A stretch of 64,000 nt of DNA from Daphnia carinata. Taxonomy: Eukaryota > Arthropoda > Branchiopoda > Diplostraca > Daphniidae. The notes beneath the pieces are model-generated. The model was not told the DNA's origin. It saw only the letters and a list, made by a program, of their open reading frames with translations, and did no database searches. The stretch covers positions 2,728,001-2,792,000 of the forward strand of contig NC_081334.1 in assembly GCF_022539665.2 (NCBI RefSeq). The letters are read 5' to 3'. The position numbers and the translations under genes are program-made. This document shows positions 47,626 through 60,191 of the stretch, piece after piece (positions within the stretch are counted from its first letter, which is position 1; each line of letters begins with the position of its first letter).

Positions 47626-50600
47626 ATGGCGACCGTTAGCCTCTTGTCAGTAGTTTTATCGGACGATGAATTTAAAAATCTGAATGACACGATAAAGTTC
47701 AAGTTAGAAGAGGTGTTAAAAAAGCACGAAAATGATTTCAACCAGTTGAATATTAAGTTAGCCAAGCTTCAAACCCAGTCTGGTAAATATTGATTTACAC
47801 TAGTAAATAAAATTGAAATTTCATACGAGTTGTTTATTGTAACAGAACAACAGTGTTTTGAGTTGGATTCACAACTTCAGCAACTGCAAGATCAGGGAAA
47901 AAAGGAAGAAAAACATATACAAGAATTGACAGATGCTAAAGCTAAGGTGGATGCTGATCTTACGTCCTCACAAGAACAACTCAGACTTGTCAGCGCAAAA
48001 TTGGCTTTGTATGTATTCTTGCTGAGTAACTCTTGTCATGATTTAATTCAAAATCTGTTTTAGACTTGAAGCTTCTCATCAAGAATGGAGCAAAGAGAAG
48101 GAATCACTTTTAGAAGAAAAAGAAAATCTTAATTCTCTACTTTCAAGAAGAAATGACGACTTGGATAGGCTTACAGGGGAACTAAAGTCCTTGACTGACC
48201 AACTTGTTCACGCCAACAAAGAAAAATCAGAAGCTCTTATTAAAACAGAAGAACTCAATAGCCAACAGCTTGCCTTAGAGTACAAGTATGTTTTATGTTA
48301 TGGTTATAACTAAGATAAAGGTAAAGTGAAATTTTTACATGAATATTTTAGAGAGAAAAGGCTAAACCAAGAACGGGAACTTATTGTTCGACAACAAAGA
48401 TTATTACAAGATGAACTTGAATCCCGAACTAAAGAGGTTATGATGATCAGGCGTGAGAAAACCTCAAAAGTGTTGGAACTGCAAGCTGATGTGTCCGAGA
48501 AAATTGAAGAGGTAGTAAAACACGTTTACAACATTAAGTAAAAATAATTAACCTATCCTGTAAAATTTGCCCCTAGTTGCGCATCGCGCACAAATCCATC
48601 GGCGAGCTAACAGCTACGATTGAGGGCCATGAAAAGCACATTAAAGAATTGAATGATAAGGTTAAGGAACTTGGTGAAACAGAAATGAAGATGTCTGAAA
48701 ATCACAGGTGTGACAATTTTTACATGAAAAAAACAATACGCATATATATGTTCACGACCTGTTATTTTTAAATCCGTAGAAATGAGCTTAGGTCACAGAT
48801 GAGGCTTTGCGAGCTGTATAAGGCGTCGAGTGAAGACGCCCAAGCCAAAGCTGACGAGCTTACCAAAGCAACGGAGGAGTTGCAAAGGCTTCTTCGGGAT
48901 GCTTCTGTCCGATTTGGGAAACTGGAAACGGATTCTAAAGCACAAATCGACCAATTAAAGGATCAGTTGGAGAAAAGCTCTGAATCAAACATGGAACTGA
49001 AAAAAGAACTTGAGCGTGCCAATAACTTGCTTGACCCCAGCAAATCGCGTTTGATGACTGCAGAAAACATTGAAGCCATGTCGCCTTCAGCTGCTGCAGC
49101 CTCACGGTAGGACAGAATTTGCTATTTATTTTCGCCATCCAATTAATTAAACATGATATTACAAATCCTTAGATTGCTGAAGTCAGGAATGACCTTAACC
49201 CAAATATACAGCCAGTATGTGTCTGTTTCCGAACAAATGCTATTCAAAGAAGAAGAAAATAAGAAATTGAATAGCTATATTGACCAAATTCTTCAGGTAT
49301 GGAATTAAAAGTAGAAAATAATATAATGTAATTCCAAGTAAACTATCGTTTTTCTTTAGGAATTAGAAGACCGTGCGCCTACTATAGCTCGTCAGCGAGA
49401 AGACCACGAAAAATCAATTGAAATGGTTGCAAATTTAACGAGACAACTTGATTTAGCCGTTCAGGAAGCTGAAACGGAGAAAGAAAATGCACTTGAAGCG
49501 CGTCGTGTGCTGGGACAAGCACAACGCAATTCACAGCGGTTCGAAAAACAAGTTGCAGATTTGAGCAAACAAGTTTGTTTGCTTATTCGTGAAGTTGAAG
49601 AGCTTCGAGGCAACAGATTACGCGAAGAACCCGTTGATGACGACCAGGTGTCGTCCAGCGAAGGATCAGCTGCCTCAGTAATTAGCCGTCATTTAGTAAC
49701 GTTCCGCGACGTCGAAGAGCTTCAGCAGAAAAATCAGATGTTGCTAACAGCCCTTCGTGAAGTAACCGAGAAACAGGATGCAGCGGAACAAGGCGAAATC
49801 GATATCAAAACAGCCAAAATCCAGCAGGCTTTAGAAAATGCTTTGTCGGAGGTTGAACACCTACGAGATACCCGAAGGTATTTAGGTTGATTAATGTATC
49901 CTAGTAAATTTTTCATTAAATGTTTTATCAGGCGCCATGAGGAACTGATGGAAAGCGTCATCCAGCAGCGTGATATGTACAGCACACTACTACAGGTGAT
50001 TATAGATAAATAACATGATATTCAAATAAAATAAAATGTGTATGAAGATGTGTTATTAAGATGAGTTTTTAATTTGTTTTGCTTATAGGAAGCCGGATTG
50101 GGAGATTCTCGGTCACCGTCCAAGTTCCGCAATGTGGTCGCATCTACTCCGGCTCCTGTTAGACAAGAGAGTACTCGATCAGGGGACACCGAAACACAGC
50201 TTAATGAGACTAAACAGCGTTTAGAAGAACAAGAAATGAAACTTCAGAACGTCATCAAGGAAAAGAAGGAGAGGGAAACAGCTTTAGAGAGTCAAATCCA
50301 GACCCTTCAAGATCAGTTAACTGAATTAAGAGCTCAGAATGTTCGACTGAGCACACACAAAGAATACGCAGATGCAAAGGAAAAATTATTGCAGGTAATT
50401 TTCGAAATCTTAAAATTTAACCACCAACAATCGTTTGACCTATATATATTTATCAAGGGGAATCTCGATTCATGTAAGAAACAACTTAACGCCTTAGAAG
50501 ACAAGAACAAGATATACGCATGCACAGTTGCCAAACACGAACAAAGCATTGCTATTTTACGAGGTAACTTTATTACAATAGCTCATGTGTTAATCTTGAT

Positions 50601-53600
50601 TTCCTAATGTTTTTTTCCTTTATTAGATGAAGCTATGAATGCCCAACAGCAATTGGCTCGTGCCGAAGTAACCATTTCAATGCTTCAAGAAGAGAAGCAA
50701 CTGCTCAAAGATGCTGAACAACGACTTCTAGTAGAAAGAAACGCGTTGTTAAGTGAGCGACGTAGCCAAAGCCTTCTGCATGCCAACTTGGAATCGATCA
50801 AATTAAATTTAGAACGTGGTGAAAGCGAGACCCATATGCGTTTACAGAATACCGTCACATCTTTGGAACAACAAATCGAATTACTCCGGAAGAAACTCGA
50901 TCTTGAGGAGCAACGTTATCGAGAGACAGTTAAATCCTTTGAAGATAAAATATTGGCCGATCAAGCCCTTTTGAAAGCTGCCGAAGGGAAAGCCGCTAAC
51001 GCTGAAGCACAGTTAGTTGTAGCTAGAGAGCGGTTAGCGGCAGCAGAATCGCGAACAGGATTAACATCTCCCACAAGAAAAGGACAGGTGACGCGCTTGC
51101 TTTCAACTACGCCAACATCCGGGGATGTCGCGACTGATAGTGATCTTGTTGGAGATCTACGAGCCCAGCTCGCAGAAGCCCGTATGGAAACGAGCAAGTA
51201 CCAGGAGCAGTTAGAGCTGGTTCGTCAGCAATCTGAACAATATCGCTCAATTGCCGATAGCATGGAAGAACAGCTTACTAAAAGCAACGTTGCCAGCCTT
51301 GCATTCAAGCAGGAAACTGAGCAACTTTTGGCAAAATTAAATGAAGAACGTTCCGAACTAGCGCGCAATCTTCAAGAAACTCAGGATAAACTTAAGGTAT
51401 TTGATTTTCATTTCATTTGTATATTCCGTTGAGTAATCATTTAAAATTCCCAGGCTCTAGAAGAGGGAGCGGCACAGTTGGGCCGCGCTACGGCTCACCA
51501 GTCGGAAGAGGTTTCGAATCGAATTACACAACTCGAAGCCAATGTGGCCTCATTGACTGACCAGGTAAGGTTGGCTGAGGAGTCGGAAGCAAAAGCCCGT
51601 CAAGAATCGTTGGATCAAGTGAAACATGCCAAAGATGCGCAAGAAAAATACGAAAGGGAACTGATGCAGCATGCCGCTGATGTGGAACAGCTAAATGCCG
51701 TCCGTGAACGAGTAGAACAAAGCCGCTCTCAATTAGCACTCCTCCAACAAACTTCAGCGCGACTTGAGGCTGAACTTGCAACTGGACGCTCTAGTTGGCA
51801 AGCTCAAAAAGAAATGTTGGAGAAGGAAGCTAGTGAGAAGGCTCGACGCTGCTCAGATTTAGACAAACAAGTTGATGTAATGCAACAACAAATTGTCACA
51901 TTAAGTTCACGCATGGCAGCAGCAACACGTTGCCAGGAAATAGCTGTGAAGTATGTGGCAGTAGTTTATCCATATTTCCGTTTAAGATTCATTGATTATT
52001 TTGCCTACAGGACGCAGAGTGGTGAGGACGGAAACACCTCGCTTAATACATCCACCAGCGAAGAAGATGTTCGTTCTACTGATCAATTGCTGGAGCTCGT
52101 TCGCTTCCTACGACGCGAAAAGGAGATTGCCATTTCGAGATCTGAAGTGCAAGAAGCCGAAACGCAACGTCTGAAGACGCAACTGGAACAAGCTGAACGC
52201 AATCTGAATGAAGCCCAGGTATATAACTGTTTCTTTCCGCTGAAAGGTTAGGTGTTTATTGTCACTTCTTTCTCGCAGACCAACTTACAGCAAGAGAGAG
52301 AACGTTCTGCCACGTCTGCGTTGACGTCGGAGAAACATACTGAAATGCTTCGCAGATTGGAAACACTAAACGCACTTACAGACAGCAACCGGTTGTTGAG
52401 AGATGAACGAGGTGGCCTTGTTAGTCGGGTTGAAGAACTGACGGTTAAAGTCAGTGCTCTAGAGGCAGAATTGGAACCTTTGCGTTCTAACAACCACGAC
52501 TCCGCCAGCCGACTGGAGGAGCTGTCTGCCGAGAATGCCACTCTGCGTAAGCAAGTAGTGGCATGGCGGACTAGAACCAACGCGTTGCAAGAACGAGCTG
52601 GCCGAGCTACAGCCGACGAGATCAAAAAGCTGCAGTCTGACAAAGAGCTTGTTCAGAAGCAATTGGAACAAATCCAAAAACAGGTCGAACAAATGAAGGA
52701 GGCCCAGACAAAAACAGCTAACCAATTGACAGAAACCCAGCGAGTGAATACTCAGTTGGTCACGGCACAACAAAAATTACAAGAAGAAGCTCGTTTGGCC
52801 AAGGAAGAATCACAGAAAGCTCAGTCTGAAATGACCACGGCTCTTGCCAAACGTGATGAAGAAACGGCGAAAGCGGCTGATCAAGCCAATCAATTGCGCC
52901 GTATTGCTCGCAAATACAAAACGCAGTATGAAGAGCTTAAAGTCACCCACGATAAATTAGTTTCAGATAAAGAAGCGTCAGCATCTGCGGAATCTGCGCC
53001 CGCCCAAGACGAAGCTACAAGTGCTGCAACAACAGAGGCCGCAACAGCCGCAGCTGCTGGACAGGCTACGAAAATTCAGGAACTGGAAGAACAGATAGCG
53101 CAAATGGCAGCTGAGCTAGAGAAAATTAAACAAGATAATGAAGCTATGCGTCTAAAGGATGAAAAGGCAACGAACGTTCTCAAAACTACTCGACAAAAAT
53201 TGGCTTCACTACCAACCCTTATAAAAGAGAAAGAAACCCTTGTTGCGCAGCTAGAAGAAGCGCGTGCCAAAATTGAAAGTCTCGAACAGAGTAGCGAAGA
53301 ACTCAATGTTCGTTCTGCCGCTCTGCGATCCCAATTAGAAGGCCGCCTTAGTCGGTTAGAAAGAGAGAACAGTGAGCTGCTCGCAAGTAAACAAGCACTT
53401 GAGACCGAGTTGGAGGCTTTGAAGCAACGCATTCCTGTTTTGCAGCGCCATATTGAGGCTTACCAGAAGCAGCTAGTTTTATTTCAGCAAAGGCAACAAA
53501 AACAACAAGTTCAACAGACGACACAACAAGTGCCAAATAAACCACCTACCACTGAAAAAACAGTGTCTGAAAATCCACCCACTGCAAACATCAAGCCCAT

Positions 53601-55505
53601 GGCATCGGGAACTGCTGTAACCCCTCAGCGTCCTCCGGTTAGTTCCAGTCCTGGACAAGTAGCATCAGGACCGAATCAGGTGCACCGTACTACACCAACT
53701 GCAAGCATTCGTCCAATGGCAATGACTACCCGCACGATGGCAGTGCCACCCACCTCAGTTGCGGTATCTCCTATGGCGCCACCGCCGATCGCTATCGCAC
53801 CCCCAAATCCCGTGGTCCCAACGACTCCCCCTGTGAACCAAGAAGAACCAGTTGCCGGACCGAGTTTCATTCATGGTGGTGACGAAGGTCCATCTTCGAG
53901 TGGTGAGGATCGGTCGAAAAAAAGGGCGCGTACTACAGAAGAATCGCCTTCCAATGAGGACACTAGTGTCAAGCGGACCCGGTTATCTGAGCAGACGGAA
54001 GAAGAAGTTGAAGTCATTGATTTACAAGAAGAGCCAGCCGAAGAATCTGCAGAAGACTATGCCACACGCACCGGCGAGATGGAGTTGGTGATCGAGTATG
54101 AAGAACAGCCGCAAGAGGATCATGAAGTGGAAGAGGAAGAGGTCGAAGAAGGTCTCATTGAGAGCGAGGAAGAAGAAATGGTTGAAACTGTCGATCCCGA
54201 AGAAGAGGATCAAGAAGAAGAATGTGACGAAATCGTTGTTGAAGAGCAGCGGGAAGATGTCGAAGAACCAACTCAACCTGAACAAGAGTCAGAAGCTGTA
54301 TTGACGATTACTGAAGAGGAAACAGTTTCGGTTACTGTCCAGGAACCTGTTGAGGAAGCTGTTGTTCAACAAGTCCCAGCGGAAGATGTCGAATCGGAAG
54401 CTTTTGTACCTGTTAATACCAATGAAGCTGCTTCTTCTGATGTGTCACAAGCCACCATTCGTCCACCGCCCAGAGAAGACCGTCTACCATCATTCGGTAG
54501 AAATACTTTAGCCTTTGAAGATGTAGGTGACGATGGCATCGTTCCCAGCACCCCCGTTCTCCTGCGACCACGAACAAACGATGGTTTTGCAGAAGCTGTG
54601 AGTTCACCTCAAGTCAATACGCGTTTCGTATTTGGAACTGTTCCCGAATTGTCGGCCGGAACTAGTCACAGCAATGCTCCATCCCATTTGGAATCGCAAG
54701 GTATGGAAGATACACGGATGGACTTGTCTCAACTTGAAGAGAATTCGGGTCGTAGTGTACCATCTACTCCGCTTCAAGTATCTCCGCATGATGAATTGCC
54801 AGCTGTTAATCAAGGAGAAGAAGCGTCAGTCGTTCCTGCAGGCAATACCGAAGAACAAGGAGATTTCGAGGGAGGTCCTGATTTGGAAGGAGACGCTGCC
54901 GCTGAAATTGACCTTCTCGGGGAAGACGATCAAGACACCGCGGACAATGAACAATCAACCAGCCAGGTGGGACAGGATCCAGTGCCTTCGACTACAACAG
55001 AAGATGATTCGTTGTCCGAAGCTTCGGAAGTTTCGAACATTCAATCAGCTGAAGGGTCTAGCCAACCGATGACGACACAAGCCTCACCGACATCTTCTAC
55101 GTCTTCCCCTAGTGCTCGGGGAGTTCTGACGTAAGTTGTACTGTATTATACTCTTTGTATAGTTGAGTGTAACATTCTCTTTCATGTAGTCGGCGAGCGT
55201 CAATGGCCGGTTTCCCACGCGGACGAGGAGTGAATCGGGAAGATTCACGATTATCGGCTGCACAAAACACTAATCGCCCTGTTCCCATCACCTGGACACC
55301 GAATCCAGCACAACCCGCGTACACTCCTAATCCTGCACGTGTTTTTCGACGAGTTCCCACTGCATCGACATCGCCAGCACCTGGCGCACCGGCGGTAATC
55401 ACGGAGCTAAGTGCTGTAGCCACGACCTCTCCAGTACCACCGGTTATGCGAGGACGTGGAGCAACACGTGGCCGGCCACGATCGAGAGCCCCAAGGCGAA
55501 TGTAA
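47626..55505 (+). CDS. TPR: nuclear pore basket protein TPR / Megator
   Basis: Exons: 47626-47782, 47846-48008, 48064-48285, 48352-48511, 48577-48707, 48780-49106, 49173-49296, 49360-49877, 49932-49995, 50089-50394, 50458-50563, 50627-51396, 51454-51950, 52011-52218, 52279-55130, 55190-55505; 2306 residues, as in human (2363) and fly. TPR forms the nuclear-basket filaments, scaffolding mRNA export and the spindle checkpoint. The first ~1,500 residues are almost continuous coiled coil. The family-defining segment is SPSAAAASRLLKSGMTLTQI and then ISRHLVTFRDVEELQQKNQM. The C-terminal third is unstructured: a PT/A-rich part, a basic cluster (KKRARTTEE and KRTRLSE, a likely NLS), a very acidic run coded at ~54000-54300, and an arginine/glycine-rich tail (RGRGATRGRPRSRAPRRM). 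The single 2.85-kb exon holds this tail. Confidence 0.95.
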
Positions 55506-56149
55506 ATCTAAATGTCGCCTTGTTTTCTATGAAATTGTGAGTCCCATTACGCGCCTGAGTTTTGCTATGTCTTTGTTCTTGTTTTCTCATTTAAGATTAA
55601 AATGATGCCCTCGACCTTTTAAGAGGAATTTTTAAATACACAGCCTATCAGTTCGTAAAAACAAAACGTTTTTCTCATTCCAACATTTGTAAAGAATCTG
55701 ATATGAATGACGTGTGCACTTGTCTAGTTTCAGCAGATTTCATAAATTTCTTTGGTATCATTATTTCTGCCATCCATGGAAAAATTATGAGAAACTAGAG
55801 TAACTGCTAATTGGTGGCAATAGTAAATCAACTGTTTGATTTACGAATCTTCATTTGTTTCTTGCGCGTGGTTCGTAACATGTGCGAAGAAAGTCTCGTT
55901 CTGTTTGAAAGAAGTCAAACCCAAGTAGGCTATGGTAATACCAAACTAAATCATCAACGTACTGCTCGTTCTTCTAGTTTCCTTTATAACAGTTAAATTT
56001 AATACTTGCTTAAAAAAACATGTTCCTCATTCTTTTGAGTAGACACTGTTAGACAAACATTGAGACTGGTGAACTTGGATCGTATAGAGACGTAGGACGC
56101 GAACGAGAGGTTCTATCAAGTAAAATAAGTTGTTTTTGTATTACAAGCC
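55506..56149. other. TPR 3' UTR and Apollo promoter
   Basis: 644 bp between the TPR stop and the Apollo start. No repeat, RNA or AGATGGCG core seen; the open frame at 55811-55996 lacks support. Confidence 0.4.
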
Positions 56150-57945
56150 ATGACGAACGGTAAACTGCTTATTGGTTTACCAATAGCTATTGATTACTGG
56201 AAATTGCCTCGAAGTGATAGTAAATTCAAGGTTAGAAAATCAGTTAATATCTTTATGCCATTATATGTGCATAAATATTTTCATTAGACGTTCCTGTACT
56301 TCCTTACACATCTGCATACCGATCATACGCAAGGCTTAACAAGTACTTGGACGGAAACTATTTATACATCAAGTGTGAATCGTGACCTTGCTATATCAAT
56401 GCTCAATGTAAAACCTGAACTGATAGAACCTCTAGAGATCGGTGTAAGTCACATGCTGCCTTTACCAGCAGAACATGGTACAAGTGGTGAAAGCAAATGT
56501 ATCTCTGTTACCCTCATAGATGCTAACCATATCAAAGGATCTGTGATGTACCTGTTTGAAGGTAAGCCCTATACAAGAAAAGGCAAAGTAGTCTTTAATG
56601 TTGACTTCTTTAAACATACAGGGAGTTTTGGCCGTGTTTTGTACACAGGAGATTTTCGATGGTGTGAAGCAATGATGTCAGATCCTGTATTAAAAGATTT
56701 ATCAGAAAGCAAAGTACCTACCTAAAGAAAGAAAGCAATTAGCAAGTGTAAAGAATTCTTCTTGCTCTTTTGACAGGGCCTAAACCTGTTATACGTAGAC
56801 AATACGTTTGAATTTATCGGAAATGAGTTCCCTACGAGGGAGAATTGCATGACCGAGGTGCTACAGATAATGAGGTAAGTACGTCACCTATAGAAAATTG
56901 TAGCTCACGGCTATTCAAAATGTTTTTAATAATTCTGCAATAGAAAACATCCATACCATAGAATCATATTCGGATGCCAAACCATCGGCAAGGAAGATGT
57001 TTTGTTACGGGCCGCGTTAGAGCGCAAGGTATAAAACGAGGTTTTTCCGAACTTCTTTTCGTTAAGCTAGCAAATCAGCAAGTAACGATTTCTTTTTTGT
57101 GTGGTATAAAGGAAAAGGTCTATGTTCCAGAAACAATATTTTCCATCTATCGTATACTGAAAATGCCTTGCGATCATTTCACAACGGAGCAAGCAGATTC
57201 CGCACTTTGGTTTGAAAAGATGCATAAAATATCCCAGTTTAATCTGAAGAAAAAGAATGCTGACATGCCAACAATTGCGATCAAGTTGACAGCGTCAGGG
57301 TTATTTTACAAATCAGAAAAATTCAAAGACGATGAACTCATTTTTACTGTATCTTACAGTAATCATAGTTCAGCATCAGAATTGGCAAAATTTCTTGATT
57401 TTCTTCAGCCAGCTGTGGTTGAGCGTATCGTTTCAACTCATGGGAATAAATCAGGATGTTCCTCTGTCATCGACAGCTATGTGAGCAAAATGAAAGCAGC
57501 CGAAATGACGGACGACGTATCATCCGATTCAATGGAAATTAGTATTTTCGCTGGTCCGTCTTTCAAAAGCCAAGTTCCCGATTTCTTTTGCTCAGCAGTC
57601 AGCCGAATTCAGTCACCGCATGCCATAGCAGTTATGGAAACGGAAAATACGGCATTAAGTGAAGATATGGATGTAGAAGTGCCTCTTGAGCGTTTTTCTA
57701 TACTTAACGCTATAGAAAAGCCGCCGTTGGCTTCGGAACCGGAAAACCTGAACGTCATGGAGAAGGCAAATGAACTAATTGCCTCTATACTCTCAGATTT
57801 AGACCAGTTTCATGAAGATGATAATGAAGACTACATTTACTCCAGTGCATTTATCGAGAAACTGATGGCCTTAAACATGGTTTACGAGCCGGTTACAGGC
57901 ATCACAAGCTCATTTGATGCTTCTAAAAAAGATCCCCATATCTGA
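56150..57945 (+). CDS. DCLRE1B: 5' exonuclease Apollo/SNM1B, metallo-beta-lactamase beta-CASP nuclease
   Basis: Exons: 56150-56230, 56288-56561, 56622-56713, 56777-56874, 56944-57028, 57112-57945; 487 residues. Apollo trims DNA ends and processes telomeres and crosslinks. Seen: N-terminal PIAIDYWKLPRS (family PIAVDFW), the metal-binding HXHXDH motif in FLTHLHTDHTQGL, VTLIDANHIKGSVMYLFEG, VLYTGDFRWCEAM, LYVDNTF, the beta-CASP stretch RKHPYHRIIFGCQTIGKED, and FTVSYSNHSSASELAKFLDF with the late histidine. N-terminal similarity favours Apollo over SNM1A or Artemis. The 60-bp intron at 56562-56621 is stop-free and divisible by three. The C-terminal ~150 residues are not recognisable, and no vertebrate-type TRF2-binding motif is obvious. 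Confidence 0.9.
56562..56621 (+). other. 60-bp stop-free intron in the Apollo catalytic domain
   Basis: Donor GTAAGC, acceptor CATACAG, length divisible by three, no stop. Retention would add 20 basic residues (KPYTRKGKVVFNVDFFKHTG) between LFEG and SFGRVLYTGDF, which are adjacent in relatives. Confidence 0.8.
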
Positions 57946-58132
57946 TTCAAGCCTGATACCGTGCATTTCCAACCCTCAAAGGAATAATTAATAAATTATT
58001 AACAAACATTTTTGTGTGAAAAACGGGTGCTTATCTGCAAGCTATTTCCACTTCAAAAGGAAGGCAATCGATCGGAGATTTCACCCAATTTCTATTAGCT
58101 ATTAAGCTAAACTTCTGAGGCAAGATTTCAAA
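57946..58132. other. Apollo 3' UTR
   Basis: Short interval with overlapping AATAAT/AATAAA-type signals near 57981-57995, fitting a polyadenylation site. Confidence 0.4.
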
Positions 58133-60191
58133 ATGGATGAAGGTAAATAAACCCTTTTTAGTCCCCATACTAAAAAAACATGCATGAAACATTTAGGAGC
58201 ATGAAGAGATTCTATTTTTATATTCGATTCATAGATAGTCCGTATTATCTTCGTAAGTTCTATATGAGTAAATAGTATGAGTTTTATTTGCATGTACTTT
58301 AGGTGGGTTTATCTGGGGAAAGAAAGAGTTATGGCTTAATTCCTTTTTATTTCTTTTTGCAGTCTACCTTTACGATGACCAGTTCACTTTATTCGCCGTT
58401 TTAGAGAAAACGGCAATAATGGACCTTTTGTTAACAGGTTTTTTTTTTTAAATCTTCAAGACATTGACGATTTTTTTTTTCCCCGTTTTGGTTTCTATCA
58501 CATAACACTACAAAAAGCCATGCCATCAGCAAGCACTTCCTGCATCAACACGTGAGTCTCCATGGGAAACACGGCATCAGCACAATTATCGTCTTGTTCC
58601 TCTTCTTCGGAATTAAAGTATCTTGCCTGTAACGAAACAGAATAAGGAAGTTTGCTCATGTTGGTTTTCCCCACTCAAATTCAAGTACTGCAGACGATTT
58701 TCTCTGCTTTTGGAACTCACCTGACACTCACGACAGTTGCAGTACCCAATCGGCAGGTTGCTACCCATTGTTGGCAGATTCGGGCCGTTCTGGTCGTTGG
58801 GCCCATTCTGCGCCATAGCTTCATCATAAGTTGGTGGACATACCCCAGCCAAACGTGGTGTGTTGCTCTGTGACTGGTAATGCGAAAATTAATTTTACGT
58901 TATCAATTAGAAAACTATTTCATCTAACCTCTTTATCGTATGGAGGAGGCGGTGAACGAGGCATCAAAGAATGTAGATGTGGCAATGTGGACGATGCATC
59001 GGAAACCTCTTCCGAAACGGACGATTCAGGAGTGAAATTCACTCGTAAGCCAACCTGTTCTGGCGTCGGACTAATTATTGAATCCGTCTTGTTGAGCCGC
59101 GAGTTTCGTGTCTGATCCTCTGTCTCACTTCTCGTACGCCGAAAGAGCAATCGACGCATCCTACTACATCTCGAAGTGCCATCCGTTGTCGTATTCCCAG
59201 GCGAGCATTCGCCTTCAATTGATCATGGGTCCGTTCACATTTACGTTCGACGCCTTATTAAGTGCTTTAGTAGCTGACTACTCCGTACCTGTCGATGAAG
59301 TCATTACTTCATCCAATGATGCCGCCTGTGTTAGAAGAAAGCGTTCGCGAAATCGATTCTTCTTTTTATCTTTCAATTGTTCGGCAGCTGCGGCCATGAT
59401 TGTGTTCCCTGTACGATGCTTGCTACACCAACAACTAGTGAGATACTGTATTGAATGGCCAGGTTTCTCAGGAGTAGAGCGTTCGCTTTCCCAGCCTTTA
59501 TTTTGGCACTTGAAATGCGACTGCTCAGGTGCTGTTCAAGATGAAGTAGATCTGCGCAGATTCTTCAGCAAAACCTGGGGGGACAAGAGAAGAAGGAAGG
59601 AAGAGAGAACGTGAGAGAGGGAGAAAGACCCAGCACCCATCGGAATAATCAATATTGTGGTGAACGAGCTTGCTGTTCGACGCCTCCGTGTAACCCAAAG
59701 CTCTGTATACATAGAATCATGGTTTTGGGGTAGGGTTTTTTCCGACCTTTGTACCGATCTGTATGCATTAGACATTGTTAACTACTAATCGGTAAAAGCC
59801 AGGGGTAATGAAAACCGTTAGCGTTCCATTTGGATGAAAGTTAAATGCATTTCTATGCAAGCTGTACCAGGCAATGTATATGACTAACCGTTTAGTCCAG
59901 AATGTGTTTTTTTTTTTTAAGCAAAGAAATAAAGAATCCGTATATATATATATATATATATATAATTTTGAATTTACTTTGCAAGATATGTAAATCTTAA
60001 GTTGAATCCTAATTAACTTCCATTTTACGTTGTCTTTTTGTTTAGGGTCGACATTCGCACATGAACTTTATGAAGATGCCACCCATTTCTGTTTACGTAA
60101 AAATCTAATGAAGAATCCGATACTACACAGTGCGTGTAGAAAATATGTGCCAAATGGACTTTGGATACGAAAGATCAAGGAAACCCCATAG
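58133..60191 (+). CDS. candidate small gene (76 residues) with a nested gene in its intron
   Basis: Proposed exons: 58133-58142, 58363-58437, 60046-60191. All three joins use GT-AG with pyrimidine-rich acceptors (CTTTTTGCAG, TTTTTGTTTAG) and stay in phase, giving MDEVYLYDDQFTLFAVLEKT, then AIMDLLLTGSTFAHELYEDA, then THFCLRKNLMKNPILHSACR and KYVPNGLWIRKIKETP before TAG. The start context is AAAATGG. No family recognised; it may be a small soluble helical protein. The last intron (1.6 kb) is long for this window and encloses the opposite-strand PPxY gene. The first two exons could instead splice to exons beyond the window, so the third exon is the least certain. Confidence 0.4.
58498..59397 (-). 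CDS. uncharacterised protein with two PPxY motifs
   Basis: Exons (minus): 59289-59397, 58929-59212, 58721-58873, 58498-58626; 224 residues, all joins in phase. From the chosen ATG it starts MAAAAEQLKDKKKNRFRERF, then a serine/threonine-rich stretch (GGECSPGNTTTDGTSRCSR), basic MRRLLFRRTRSETED, PRSPPPPYDKE, CPPTYDEAMAQ, a cysteine pair GYCNCRECQ, and an acidic C-terminus (FNSEEEEQDDNCADAV). PPPY and PPTY are typical docking motifs for WW domains such as those of Nedd4-family ubiquitin ligases. No membrane helix is seen in this model. The frame stays open ~160 bases upstream of the ATG (including YLTSCWCSKHRTGNTI), so the N-terminus may be longer. It lies wholly inside the intron of the plus-strand candidate gene. 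Confidence 0.6.
59398..60045. other. 5' region of the PPxY gene, with TA microsatellite
   Basis: Includes a perfect (TA)n run at ~59941-59964 and a T run at 59908. Otherwise only the intron of the plus-strand candidate and the likely 5' UTR of the PPxY gene. Confidence 0.4.

Noticed and set aside
54022-54285. Minus-strand frame rich in F/L/I opposite the TPR tail
   Set aside because: Shadow of the acidic glutamate-rich TPR coding sequence; no independent support.
59108-59614. 168-residue plus-strand frame
   Set aside because: Overlaps the well-phased exons of the minus-strand PPxY gene and has no splice or family support.
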